Of a stretch of DNA of 64,000 nt, positions 8,847-16,869 are shown in pieces. The translations under genes and the position numbers were made by a program. Origin of the DNA: Paenibacillus lemnae (GTDB taxonomy: Bacteria > Bacillota > Bacilli > Paenibacillales > Paenibacillaceae). The DNA is taken from the NCBI RefSeq assembly GCF_012933385.1, contig NZ_JABBPN010000010.1, forward strand, positions 1 through 64,000, written 5' to 3'. Under the pieces are notes generated by a model, which was given only the letters and a program-made list of their open reading frames with translations, was not told where the DNA came from and ran no database searches. Position 1 is the stretch's first letter; every line of letters starts with the position of its first letter.

Positions 8847-10204
8847 CGCGGCTCACCCTCTTTCCTTGATTGTTCCTCTATCTTTGCTGCCTCCTCTAAC
8901 TCAGCCTCTGCCGGATTATGAAGGAACATCCGTCTCAAGACGAAGACGCATAATGTGCCAAGCACGATATACAGCAGCAGGAACAGGAAGAACAGAACGC
9001 GTACGCTTGGCGAAGTCGTGGCGGCTTCTTCCACACGCATGTAACCCCGGATCATCCATGGCTGACGTCCCAGTTCAGCATAGAACCAGCCCATCTCCAC
9101 TCCTAAAAAGGCAAGCGGTGCACTGCATACGATCGCTCTCATCAGCCAGCGATTGTACTCATTTCGTTTCTTCCACAGTACAAACAGAAAATAGAGTAAA
9201 GATAATGCCACAAGCGTAAATCCAATCCCCGCCATAAGATCAAATAAATAATGGACAAGCAGCGGCGGATGTTCATCCGGCGGGAATTCGTTCAATCCTG
9301 TAACCTCGGCATTGAAATCGCCAAAGGCAAGAAAGCTGAGTGCTTTCGGAATGTGCAGAGCGCCAACGATCTCCCGTTCCGCGTTTAACCACCCAAGCAG
9401 AATGAGGTCCGCTCCGCTTTCCGTTTCAAAATGCCACTCTGCGGCAGCCAGTTTCTCTGGCTGATGTGCGGCGAGAAACTTTGCCGATACATCACCAGCG
9501 ATGGCGGTCAGAATGCCAAACAGCAGGACAGCACCCATCATCAGCTTGAGCGCTTTTTTCGAGTACTCTGAAGCGCCTTTACGCAGAATTGAGAAAGCTG
9601 CAATCCCTGCCAGCAGCGACGCACCGGTTAAGTAGGCCGAAGACAGCACATGGAATACCTTGGAAGGCGTCGCTGTGTTCAACATGGCCTGGATCGGATT
9701 CACCGCTGTAAAGGCACCCGCTTCCAGAACAAATCCCTCAGGCTGGTTCATAAATCCGTTCACAGACGTAATGAAGAAGGCTGACATCGCAGCGCCCAGA
9801 ACGACGGGTACGGTAAGCAGCCAGTGTATGTATGGGTTTCGAAACCGATCCCAGGTGTACAAATAGATCCCAAGGAAAATGGCTTCAAAGAAAAAGGCAA
9901 ACACTTCCATAAACAGCGGGAGTGCAATCACGTTTCCTGCGAGCTGCATAAAATTCGGCCATACAATGGCGAGTTGAACGGCGATCGCTGTTCCGGTCAC
10001 CACCCCTACGGCCACGGATATAATAAAACCTCTTGTCCATCGTTTTGCCATTAGAAGATAATGTTTGTCCTTTTTTCGGAGTCCGACAAGATGTGCAATA
10101 GCGATCATCAGCGGAAGTCCTACGCCAATCGTGGCAAAAATAACGTGAAAGGTTAAAGTTAAACCTGTCAGCAGCCTGCTCCACAGGACTGTATCAATAG
10201 CCAT
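8843..10204 (-). CDS. cydA: Cytochrome bd-type quinol oxidase subunit I, short Q-loop (CIO/YthA-like)
   Basis: Subunit I carries the hemes and oxidises quinol while reducing O2 to water. The 453-residue protein has His20 in LTFHVIFATIG (heme ligand position), a GNVIALPLFMEVFAFFFEAI helix with conserved acids, AAHQPEKLAAAEW (the H-Q-P-x-K element) and GRQPWMIRGYMR. The Q-loop is short, and overall the sequence resembles the YthA / cyanide-insensitive class rather than B. subtilis CydA. ATG at 10204 follows GAGGGGAAACTGCAGT. A weak promoter (TGTTAA, 17 bp, TAAAAT) may lie at about 10236-10281. I saw no Rex palindrome upstream. Confidence 0.92.
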   Translation of the reverse strand: MAIDTVLWSRLLTGLTLTFHVIFATIGVGLPLMIAIAHLVGLRKKDKHYLLMAKRWTRGFIISVAVGVVTGTAIAVQLAIVWPNFMQLAGNVIALPLFMEVFAFFFEAIFLGIYLYTWDRFRNPYIHWLLTVPVVLGAAMSAFFITSVNGFMNQPEGFVLEAGAFTAVNPIQAMLNTATPSKVFHVLSSAYLTGASLLAGIAAFSILRKGASEYSKKALKLMMGAVLLFGILTAIAGDVSAKFLAAHQPEKLAAAEWHFETESGADLILLGWLNAEREIVGALHIPKALSFLAFGDFNAEVTGLNEFPPDEHPPLLVHYLFDLMAGIGFTLVALSLLYFLFVLWKKRNEYNRWLMRAIVCSAPLAFLGVEMGWFYAELGRQPWMIRGYMRVEEAATTSPSVRVLFFLFLLLYIVLGTLCVFVLRRMFLHNPAEAELEEAAKIEEQSRKEGEPR

Positions 10205-10284
10205 ACTGCAGTTTCCCCTCTTTCATCTACTTATTCTTTAGCATTTCATTTTAGCCGATTTATTTCTCTTTTAACAGTCTTAGA

Positions 10285-10332
10285 CGTAAAAATCCCCATG
10301 TGACCGTCTAACAGACCGCCCCACAGGGATAT
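10285..10332 (-). terminator. Terminator between the small gene and cydA
   Basis: On the minus strand ATCCCTGTG pairs with CACATGGGGAT (small bulge) across a loop of about 27 nt and is followed by TTTTT. It lies just past the stop of the second frame of the small gene and upstream of cydA, so the small gene and the cyd operon are probably separate transcripts. Confidence 0.6.
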
Positions 10333-10340
10333 GTTTATAC

Positions 10341-10436
10341 TTATAACGCGCAGCAGGTGCTCCCTTTCATCTGTAATGCTTTCAGCTTAGTGAAATTATC
10401 CAGATGTCTCTTCAGATACCGTATAATCTGTACCAT
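10341..10436 (-). CDS. Second, shifted frame of the small gene (31-residue basic helical peptide)
   Basis: An ATG at 10436, inside the upstream 49-codon frame and shifted by +1, opens a 31-codon frame ending at 10341. The peptide (MVQIIRYLKRHLDNFTKLKA, then LQMKGSTCCAL) is amphipathic and protein-like, more so than the last 11 residues of the first frame. There is no separate ribosome binding site, so it is more likely the real C-terminus of one protein after a frameshift, or a product of recoding, than an independent gene. I do not recognise it. Confidence 0.3.
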   Translation of the reverse strand: MVQIIRYLKRHLDNFTKLKALQMKGSTCCAL

Positions 10437-10545
10437 GTAAATTACCGTAATAGGCCAGGATATCATCCACACTGCGAAATGGAGTATCCTTTTGTTCTTC
10501 TGAAGCTGATTTATAAGGATCATTCATTAATGTCTTGTCTTTCAT
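10396..10545 (-). CDS. Small acidic protein of 49 residues, unknown
   Basis: ATG at 10545 follows a perfect AGGAGG 8 nt upstream, giving a 49-residue product (begins MKDKTLMNDPYKSASEEQ, contains FRSVDDILAYYGN, ends SEETSG). It has no membrane segment or Cys motif. A possible promoter (GTGTCA, 17 bp, TAATAT) lies at about 10587-10615 on the minus strand. A second frame overlaps the 3' half and continues with protein-like sequence, so the gene may be frameshifted. Its neighbours are the BclA-like gene upstream and the cyd operon downstream. No family recognised. Confidence 0.55.
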   Translation of the reverse strand: MKDKTLMNDPYKSASEEQKDTPFRSVDDILAYYGNLHGTDYTVSEETSG

Positions 10546-10652
10546 TTTCTGTTCCTCCTAATGTTGTGCAAACATCTACATGTGTATATTACCCATTCTA
10601 GAAATGTTGACACCTTTTTTAGGAAAGAAATGTTTTTGATCGCTTGATCCAG

Positions 10653-11993
10653 CTAGGATCCTATTTTATATATCGTTACTCGTGCATTATTTAAGGAAAC
10701 GGATCCTTCCGGAGGAGCTGATATACAATACAGTTCAATCGTTTCGGCCGAGGTAAGATTTAATAAAGCATTGCCCGTATATACATCAGGAGCTGGAGAT
10801 GCGTATTGCCCTCTTTTGCCCTTCTCTATATTCCCGTTTACAACCAATGCAAATTGTGCTGATGTGGGTTCTGCCGATATCAAGGTAATCTGCCAATCAA
10901 TATAATAGAACCCTGCCTCTGTTATGCTTACACATCCATCGCCGTTGCATGCTATGCCATTCAGTTTGATCTCAGAAAATTGGATTGTTGCAGCAGCCTT
11001 CAAACTCTGGTTGCTGTCACTCACATGGAACATCAAGTGACCGCCAATCGTTCCATTTTCTGCAGATTTTAGATCTGTGTCATTGGATGACTCTGCTTCG
11101 TGCTTCACTGTACCCTCACTCATATTATCTTGAACTTCAGCGATTTGTATTACTTGAGTATCAATTTCCTCAATAACGGCTGCAATGCCTTCTGCTTCTG
11201 CTTTTGCTTCTTCTACTTCTACTACTTCTTCTTCTGCTGCTAGATGCTCTAAACGGACCGCTTCCTCTGTAATTAGATGCGTCACAGCTGTTTCCTCTTG
11301 TTCCATAATAATCTGTGGTTCAATTACAGATTCTACGACAGAGCAGTCCATCATCCCAGCTTTGGAATTTTCGCTGTTTGAAAATTGACTGTGTGATGAA
11401 TTGATGTCCAGACGAAGTTCCTTTAGCTCGCTTATAATTTCCTGTAATCCACGATTCATGTTCTGCTCCAGATGTACAATCTGCTGCTCCAGTGGTGAAT
11501 AAGCATCCGAAACAGTGACCGGCTCCGGGGGTTCTGCAGACACCTTAGAGATCGCGCTGACCGTCAAGTTTAGCTCATCCGGTTTTTGAAGAATGAGCAG
11601 GGTGTCTTCGACCGCATCGCTGACTGCGTCTTTCATCTCCAGATGCACGGTAAGGGGAAGCATATGTTCCAGAAAGAGCCTCAGTCTGATTGACATATCG
11701 CCCAATACTTTGGGACTGATCACAGATATGGAAGTTAACTGCTGAACAGCGTCCTTAAACAGTGACTTCTCTTCGTCTCCGATTGGAATTCGATTCACCA
11801 AATTATGAATCCCATGAATTTGGGATTTCAGCTGTGTCAAGTTGTCTTGTTCCGGAACCGCGAACAAATTCCGGATACTCGTTCTCAGCTGATGAATCAG
11901 CGTGATCAATTTTTCGGTCTGATACCTCCCGATGGGGTAATGCAGTGCGGCCATGCCGCTGATTCCGGGCTTGCGTCTTCTTTTTTTATTCAT
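10653..11993 (-). CDS. BclA/C1q-like C-terminal domain protein with acidic helical stalk
   Basis: The product is 446 residues from the ATG at 11993, which follows GAAAGGAG. An upstream in-frame ATG at 12128 lacks a site. There is no signal peptide: the N-terminus is very basic (MNKKRRRKPG). Residues about 25-170 are helical, with a heptad-like region; about 235-320 is strongly acidic and Val/Ala/Glu-rich. The last 130 residues alternate strands in the manner of the jelly-roll C-terminal domain of exosporium BclA and C1q/TNF-like proteins (ITEAGFYYIDWQITLIS, SAQFALVVNG, GNALLNLTSAETIELY). No Gly-X-Y collagen repeats are present. A spore-surface role is a guess from this domain. It is inserted between trmD and rplS. 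Confidence 0.65.
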   Translation of the reverse strand: MNKKRRRKPGISGMAALHYPIGRYQTEKLITLIHQLRTSIRNLFAVPEQDNLTQLKSQIHGIHNLVNRIPIGDEEKSLFKDAVQQLTSISVISPKVLGDMSIRLRLFLEHMLPLTVHLEMKDAVSDAVEDTLLILQKPDELNLTVSAISKVSAEPPEPVTVSDAYSPLEQQIVHLEQNMNRGLQEIISELKELRLDINSSHSQFSNSENSKAGMMDCSVVESVIEPQIIMEQEETAVTHLITEEAVRLEHLAAEEEVVEVEEAKAEAEGIAAVIEEIDTQVIQIAEVQDNMSEGTVKHEAESSNDTDLKSAENGTIGGHLMFHVSDSNQSLKAAATIQFSEIKLNGIACNGDGCVSITEAGFYYIDWQITLISAEPTSAQFALVVNGNIEKGKRGQYASPAPDVYTGNALLNLTSAETIELYCISAPPEGSVSLNNARVTIYKIGS

Positions 11994-12125
11994 CCTGTTG
12001 GCGCTCCTTTCAACCTCTTGGTCACCATGCTTTCGCTGCCGCTCACGGTAAAAGCCTATTTTCACCATATTCATGAGTGCCCTGGACGGTTCTGCCTCTT
12101 TACTAAAACCAGGAAAGAAAATATA

Positions 12126-12152
12126 CAAAAAAAGAGCCTGCTTAACAGGCCC
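12126..12152 (-). terminator. Terminator of the trmD transcript
   Basis: Minus-strand GGCCTG-TTAAG-CAGGCTC hairpin followed by TTTTTTT, 19 bases past the trmD stop codon. It closes the ffh-rpsP-khpA-rimM-trmD unit ahead of the BclA-like gene. Confidence 0.85.
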
Positions 12153-12170
12153 TGTTTACTCAATCTTTAT

Positions 12171-12980
12171 TTAAGGTTGCGTCGATTTAGCTTCATTCTG
12201 AAGACGATTCAGAAACTCCTGATCTTTACGTGTAAGTTCCAGCTGTTTCAGCAGCTCCGGCCGACGTTCCCAGGTCCGTTTTAACGCCTGTTCCCGCCGC
12301 CAGACATCGATACGGGCATGATGACCACTGAGCAGGATATCCGGCACTCCCATGCCGCGAAATTCGGCGGGTCGTGTATAGTGAGGGTATTCAAGCAAGC
12401 CGGTACTGAAAGAATCCGTCACTGCTGAAGTTTCATTGCCCAGCACCCCTGGGAGAAGACGGACAACCGAATCGATCACAACCATTGCAGGAAGTTCCCC
12501 ACCCGTAAGCACATAGTCGCCAATTGAAAGCTCATCGGTAACCAGATACTCCCGGATTCGCTCATCATATCCCTCATAGTGGCCGCAGATGAAAATAAGA
12601 TGGTCTTCTTTGGAAAGTTCCTCTGCCTTTTTTTGTGTAAAAGTTTGGCCTTGAGGGCACATCAAAATTACACGCGGCACTTTTGCTGCCTCAGCTGAAT
12701 CACCCTGTATCTGTTCACCAGCAGGATGTGGATTATTCGAAATCCCGTCCTTCTCCAGGATATCCTCCACTGCTCTAAAGATCGGATCAGGTTTCAGCAC
12801 CATTCCACCGCCACCGCCATAGGGTGTGTCATCTACCTGATTATGCTTGTTTCCGGCATAATCGCGAAAATTGATCGCGTTTAAGGACACAATTCCTTTG
12901 TCAGCTGCTTTGCCCAGAATGCTGCTGTGAAACACACCATGTAACATTTCGGGGAACAATGTCAGTACATCGACTTTCAT
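12171..12980 (-). CDS. trmD: tRNA (guanine37-N1)-methyltransferase
   Basis: TrmD methylates G37 next to the anticodon using S-adenosylmethionine and prevents +1 frameshifting. The 269-residue protein shows the SPOUT knot motifs [13 protein letters not shown] and [17 protein letters not shown]. The N-terminal [13 protein letters not shown] is typical. It is longer than the usual 240-245 residues because of a hydrophilic insert at about 95-120. It starts 1 bp after the rimM stop codon. Confidence 0.97.
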   Translation of the reverse strand: MKVDVLTLFPEMLHGVFHSSILGKAADKGIVSLNAINFRDYAGNKHNQVDDTPYGGGGGMVLKPDPIFRAVEDILEKDGISNNPHPAGEQIQGDSAEAAKVPRVILMCPQGQTFTQKKAEELSKEDHLIFICGHYEGYDERIREYLVTDELSIGDYVLTGGELPAMVVIDSVVRLLPGVLGNETSAVTDSFSTGLLEYPHYTRPAEFRGMGVPDILLSGHHARIDVWRREQALKRTWERRPELLKQLELTRKDQEFLNRLQNEAKSTQP

Positions 12981-12981
12981 C

Positions 12982-13506
12982 CTACAGCAGTCCTTCCATC
13001 AGATGAACGCGAACGACCTTGTTCACCTTGTCTACGTCTAATATCACATCCGGAATGGAAGGGAGCAAAATTTCTTTTCCTTTCGGTGTCTTGACGACCC
13101 ATACATCATTCGCACCTGGTGTCAAAATTTCTTTAATGACGCCCAGCTCCTGGGCTGGTTCGTCATCTGTTACAACTTGACAGCCAATGATTTCATGGAA
13201 ATAATATTCGTTATCCGGAAGTTCTTCCTGCAGCGTCTCATCAATTTTCAGCAAATATTCTTTATATTTCTCCGCCTCGTTGATGCCGCCGACTTCCTTC
13301 AGCTTCATAATGTACATGTTTTTATGCAGACGGGATGCTTCCACCGTTACCGGGATTGGAGCACCGCCTTTTGAAGAAACGATATACAACGGACTGTTTT
13401 TGGCAAATCGCTGTTCTGCAAAATCCGAATACGGAACTACCTTCATCTCACCGCGGATGCCATGGGTGTTGACGATTTTACCTACGGTTAACAGCTTCTG
13501 GGTCAT
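12982..13506 (-). CDS. rimM: Ribosome maturation factor RimM
   Basis: RimM assists maturation of the 30S head by binding S19. The protein is 174 residues. The N-terminal domain has [25 protein letters not shown] and the C-terminal PRC-barrel part has [24 protein letters not shown] at 13506 with AGGAGG. It is translated with trmD (1-bp gap). The ylqD gene that lies between khpA and rimM in B. subtilis is absent and replaced by a 179-bp interval with two inverted repeats. Confidence 0.96.
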   Translation of the reverse strand: MTQKLLTVGKIVNTHGIRGEMKVVPYSDFAEQRFAKNSPLYIVSSKGGAPIPVTVEASRLHKNMYIMKLKEVGGINEAEKYKEYLLKIDETLQEELPDNEYYFHEIIGCQVVTDDEPAQELGVIKEILTPGANDVWVVKTPKGKEILLPSIPDVILDVDKVNKVVRVHLMEGLL

Positions 13507-13564
13507 ACAAACCTCCTGTAAATCACAATTTCAAGTTCCAGAATATAAAATGATTTCTTCAGCA

Positions 13565-13612
13565 TGTACGAAAAGGGGCTAGGACATGCATCCTAACCCC
13601 CTTTCGTATATC
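13565..13612. terminator. Long inverted repeat upstream of rimM
   Basis: TACGAAAAGGGGCTAGGA pairs with TCCTAACCCCCTTTCGTA around an ATGC-containing loop. Read on the minus strand, GGGGTTAGGA ... TCCTAGCCCC is followed by TTTT. It could be a weak terminator or an RNA processing hairpin separating rpsP-khpA from rimM-trmD. Confidence 0.55.
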
Positions 13613-13638
13613 TTTAAGAAATAGTCCATGTGAAAACC

Positions 13639-13690
13639 CTTGAATATCAGCATGTCGGTTCTAAGATGTCGCTGCTCTCTGATATTCAAG
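13639..13690. repeat. 12-bp inverted repeat overlapping the khpA stop codon
   Basis: CTTGAATATCAG (13639-13650) and CTGATATTCAAG (13679-13690) are perfect inverted copies around a 28-nt loop. The khpA stop codon (13686-13688) is inside one arm. Only TTTT follows on the minus strand, so termination would be weak. Confidence 0.55.
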
Positions 13691-13916
13691 AAATGATGTC
13701 CACAGTTACCCGCTTGTTCATTTTTACGGCTGCCGATGTGACGACGGTACGCAGGGATTTAGCGATACGCCCCTGTTTGCCAATGACCTTGCCTACATCA
13801 TCGGGATGTACGCTTAACTCAAAGACCACAAGATTTCCCTTATCGACCGTCTTAACTGTCACATCTTCTGGATGATCCACCAAAGCCTTAGCAATAACGC
13901 GAACTAATTCTTCCAT
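13686..13916 (-). CDS. khpA: KH-domain RNA-binding protein KhpA (YlqC)
   Basis: A 76-residue single type-II KH domain protein with the GxxG loop in VIGKQGRIAKSLRTVV. KhpA forms a dimer with KhpB/Jag and binds RNA, affecting cell elongation in Firmicutes. It lies 21 bp downstream of rpsP, the standard position. The ATG at 13916 is preceded by AGGGATATCT. Confidence 0.93.
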   Translation of the reverse strand: MEELVRVIAKALVDHPEDVTVKTVDKGNLVVFELSVHPDDVGKVIGKQGRIAKSLRTVVTSAAVKMNKRVTVDIIS

Positions 13917-13937
13917 AGATATCCCTCACGATCCAAC

Positions 13938-14210
13938 TTATTTCTGGTTCTTGGATTCATGGAATGCCTTCATAACGCCTGCTTTGCTCAGCAGGTTGCG
14001 GACCGTATCGGATGCTTGCGCACCGTTTTGGAGCCATTTCAGCGCTTTTTCTTCATCAATCTTAACTTCAGCCGGTTGTGTTACCGGATTGTAGTAACCG
14101 ATTTCCTCGATAAAGCGTCCGTCACGCGGGGAACGGGAATCCGATACAACCACGCGGTAGAAAGGGGCTTTGTGAGCACCCATACGTTTCAGACGAATAC
14201 GTACTGCCAT
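13938..14210 (-). CDS. rpsP: 30S ribosomal protein S16
   Basis: A 90-residue S16 starting [20 protein letters not shown], with [14 protein letters not shown] as the family core. The ATG at 14210 has GGAGGTGAAATTTTCA before it; an upstream in-frame start at 14231 would overlap that site and is rejected. It lies between ffh and khpA, as in other Bacillales. Confidence 0.97.
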   Translation of the reverse strand: MAVRIRLKRMGAHKAPFYRVVVSDSRSPRDGRFIEEIGYYNPVTQPAEVKIDEEKALKWLQNGAQASDTVRNLLSKAGVMKAFHESKNQK

Positions 14211-14262
14211 TGAAAATTTCACCTCCTTCAAAGAATGTCATAGATGGATGTCTCCTTATGCC

Positions 14263-15648
14263 TTAACGGAAAGGAAACTTCATGCCTTTGCCGCCGGTCA
14301 GACCCTTCAGCTGCTTCATTGCTTTGTTCTTGCCGCCTTTTGGACCACCCATCATATCCGAAAACTGTTTCATCACTCTGCGCATCTCATCAAATTGCTT
14401 GATCAGCCGGTTGACTTCTGCGACCGAAGTACCACTTCCGGCTGCAATCCGCTTGCGGCGGTTGTGATTAATGATGTCCGGCTGCTGCTTCTCATGTGTA
14501 GTCATCGAATGAACGATCGCTTCGATCCGGCCCATCTGCTTCTCATCAACTTTAAGATCCTTGGTCTGCTTCATTTTACCCATGCCCGGAATCATATCCA
14601 TCAGTTGATCGATGGGTCCCAGCTTCTTGACCTGATCCATCTGTTCCAGGAAATCTTCGAACGTAAACTCGGCATTTCGCATTTTACGTTCCATTTCCTT
14701 GGCTTTCTCTGTATCGATATTGGACTGAGCCTTCTCGATCAGGGAAAGCATATCCCCCATACCTAAAATCCGGGATGCCATCCGCTCCGGATGGAACGGC
14801 TCCAGCGCATCGATCTTCTCGCCCAGAGCGGCAAACTTGATTGGACAGCCTGTGACAGCCTTAACGGACAGTGCGGCACCGCCGCGTGTGTCACCATCAA
14901 GCTTTGTCAGAACAACGCCAGTCAATTCCAGCTGCTGATTAAAGCTTTCCGCCACATTAACGGCATCCTGACCTGTCATGGCATCTACAACCAGAAGCAC
15001 TTCATCCGGGTTGGTCTCGCTGTGGATCTGTTTCAGTTCTTCCATCAGCTCGGCATCCACATGCAGACGACCTGCGGTATCAATAATCACATAATCATGT
15101 TGGTTATCTTTGGCATGCTGCAGACCTTGTTTCGCAATTTCAACAGGACTGGTCTGGTCTCCAAGGGAAAACACCGGTACATTGATTTGTTCGCCCAGCA
15201 CCTGAAGCTGTTTGATAGCTGCCGGACGGTAGATGTCGGCTGCGATAAGCAGGGGCCGGCTGTTCTGCTTCTGAAGCAGTTTGGCCAGCTTACCGGTTGT
15301 TGTTGTCTTACCAGCACCCTGAAGCCCGGCCATCATAATCACAGTCGGCGGCTTGCTGCTCTTAGCAAGCTTGGATTGGCTGCCGCCCATCAGATCGGTG
15401 AGTTCCTTATTGACAATATCGATAATAACCATGCCCGGTGTAAAGCTGTCCATTACGTCTTTGCCGATAGCTTTCTCTTTCACCTTCGCGACAAATTCTT
15501 TGACCACCTTGAAGTTAACATCAGCTTCCAGAAGAGCCAGTCTTACTTCGCGCATCGCTTCGGTTACATCCTCCTCGGATACCTTGCCCTTACCGCGCAG
15601 CTTGCTGAACACATTCTGAAGCCTGCTTGTCAATCCCTCAAATGCCAT
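14263..15648 (-). CDS. ffh: Signal recognition particle protein Ffh
   Basis: Ffh binds signal peptides and 4.5S/6S-type SRP RNA and delivers nascent chains to FtsY. Of its 461 residues, the N domain leads, then the GTPase with GLQGAGKTTTTGKLA, DTAGRLHVDAELM and TKLDGDTRGG, and a Met-rich M domain at the C-terminus (MDMIPGMGKMKQT, MGGPKGG). ATG at 15648 with GGAGG is chosen over a GTG three codons upstream. It follows ylxM, its usual partner. Confidence 0.97.
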   Translation of the reverse strand: MAFEGLTSRLQNVFSKLRGKGKVSEEDVTEAMREVRLALLEADVNFKVVKEFVAKVKEKAIGKDVMDSFTPGMVIIDIVNKELTDLMGGSQSKLAKSSKPPTVIMMAGLQGAGKTTTTGKLAKLLQKQNSRPLLIAADIYRPAAIKQLQVLGEQINVPVFSLGDQTSPVEIAKQGLQHAKDNQHDYVIIDTAGRLHVDAELMEELKQIHSETNPDEVLLVVDAMTGQDAVNVAESFNQQLELTGVVLTKLDGDTRGGAALSVKAVTGCPIKFAALGEKIDALEPFHPERMASRILGMGDMLSLIEKAQSNIDTEKAKEMERKMRNAEFTFEDFLEQMDQVKKLGPIDQLMDMIPGMGKMKQTKDLKVDEKQMGRIEAIVHSMTTHEKQQPDIINHNRRKRIAAGSGTSVAEVNRLIKQFDEMRRVMKQFSDMMGGPKGGKNKAMKQLKGLTGGKGMKFPFR

Positions 15649-15688
15649 ATGTCCCACCTCCGTCCTTTCATTTCATTGAACACTGTCA

Positions 15689-16039
15689 TTATATCATTAA
15701 TTGGTCCATCAAATCTCGCATGGCCTTCTTCTCATCTTGGTTTAAGCCGCTCTTGTCGGTCAAGCTTATAAGCTGTTCCATCATCGCCATCCGCTGCTCA
15801 TGCTTGCCAAGCAGACCCAGCTTCTCCTCATAAATCTCCAAAGCCTGTTCTGCGCGCTTGACGTGCTCATAAACCGCCTGACGGCTGATTTGAAATTCCG
15901 CTGCAATCTCTCCTAGAGAGAAATCTTCATGAAAGTAGTGCTTCAAGAACGTCTGCTGTTTCTCAGTGAGCAGAGGCTCATAGAAATCAAACAGCAAATT
16001 GACCCGGTTCGTTTTCTCAAGCCGATCCGTCTGACTCAT
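15689..16039 (-). CDS. ylxM: YlxM-type HTH protein, SRP-associated
   Basis: A 116-residue protein with a sigma-factor region-4-like helix-turn-helix ([20 protein letters not shown]). YlxM is encoded next to ffh across Firmicutes and has been linked to SRP function in streptococci. The ATG at 16039 follows GAGGGGGTGCTTTTA; the ORF extends 14 codons upstream without a site. It starts a likely ylxM-ffh-rpsP unit, since a terminator lies just upstream. Confidence 0.92.
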   Translation of the reverse strand: MSQTDRLEKTNRVNLLFDFYEPLLTEKQQTFLKHYFHEDFSLGEIAAEFQISRQAVYEHVKRAEQALEIYEEKLGLLGKHEQRMAMMEQLISLTDKSGLNQDEKKAMRDLMDQLMI

Positions 16040-16106
16040 TAAAAGCACCCCCTCGTCAAGGGTAAACACTTTACAGTTCACTTGACGAACCTAATCATAC
16101 AAAAAA

Positions 16107-16152
16107 CAAAGAAGGATGTCAAGCAATAATCCTTGTCATCCTTCTTTTTTTA
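16107..16152. terminator. Bidirectional-looking terminator after the hemolysin III gene
   Basis: GAAGGATG(T)CAAG pairs with CTTG(T)CATCCTTC with one mismatch. T-rich tracts follow on both strands (TTTTTTT on plus, CTTTGTTTTTT on minus). It ends the hlyIII transcript 20 bases past its stop and isolates ylxM-ffh. Confidence 0.8.
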
Positions 16153-16171
16153 AAAATAACAGATTTAGATT

Positions 16172-16819
16172 TCACTTAATGGGAAGGAGATACAGCAGCA
16201 CGGAAAAGAAATGCAGTATACTCCCGGCCAGAACGAATACATGCCAGATGGCATGATGATACGGAAAGCCTCGCCACACATAAAAAACGGTTCCCAACGT
16301 ATACAGCAGACCTCCGCCCACCAAAAGGTTCATCCCCTCTTGGGCAACGACTGCATTCAACGGACTCCAAGCAATGACGATCAGCCAGCCCATAGCGACA
16401 TAAAACACCGTCGACATTAATAAAAACTTCTTAACAAAAAAAGCTTTAAATATACAGCCGGCGAGCGCAACTCCCCAAATGATGCCGAACAAACTCCATC
16501 CCAGTGTTCCTCGAATGGCTACCAATAAAAATGGCGTATATGTTCCTGCGATAAATAAATAGATGGAAGAGTGGTCCAGAAATTCGAAAACATCCTTTGC
16601 TTTTCCTTCTTTAAAGCTGTGAACGAGCGTTGAATTGAGATATAAAAGCAGCATGGTCGTCCCGTAGATCGTAAAGCTGACCACGTGCCACACATTTCCT
16701 TTCAGACTGGAGAACACAATCAGCAGCACTAAGGCTGCTGTGCTCAGTACGACTCCGATACCGTGAGTAACAGCATTTGCAATTTCCTCACGCCGGGGAT
16801 AAGTATGCGTATTTGCCAT
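16172..16819 (-). CDS. Hemolysin III / PAQR-family membrane protein
   Basis: A 215-residue protein with seven hydrophobic segments and PAQR-family signatures: NAVTHGIGVVLS, FEFLDHSSIYLFIAGTYTPF and the C-terminal HHAIWHVFVLAGSILHF with conserved His residues that would bind a metal. Family members include B. cereus hemolysin III, but most bacterial homologues have no proven haemolytic role. The ATG follows AAAGGATTCTGGAT. Its position between ftsY and ylxM differs from B. subtilis. Confidence 0.88.
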   Translation of the reverse strand: MANTHTYPRREEIANAVTHGIGVVLSTAALVLLIVFSSLKGNVWHVVSFTIYGTTMLLLYLNSTLVHSFKEGKAKDVFEFLDHSSIYLFIAGTYTPFLLVAIRGTLGWSLFGIIWGVALAGCIFKAFFVKKFLLMSTVFYVAMGWLIVIAWSPLNAVVAQEGMNLLVGGGLLYTLGTVFYVWRGFPYHHAIWHVFVLAGSILHFFSVLLYLLPIK

Positions 16820-16869
16820 ATCCAGAATCCTTTCATGAATTAAGATTTCAGACTGACATCGACATCATG

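Noticed and set aside
10205..10285. Rex-type redox operator before cydA
   Set aside because: No TTGTGAA-N4-TTCACAA palindrome found; only a weak promoter-like pair is present.
14791..15771. Plus-strand frame of 326 codons over ffh
   Set aside because: Antisense to an unambiguous ffh gene; Cys/His-rich composition typical of shadow frames.
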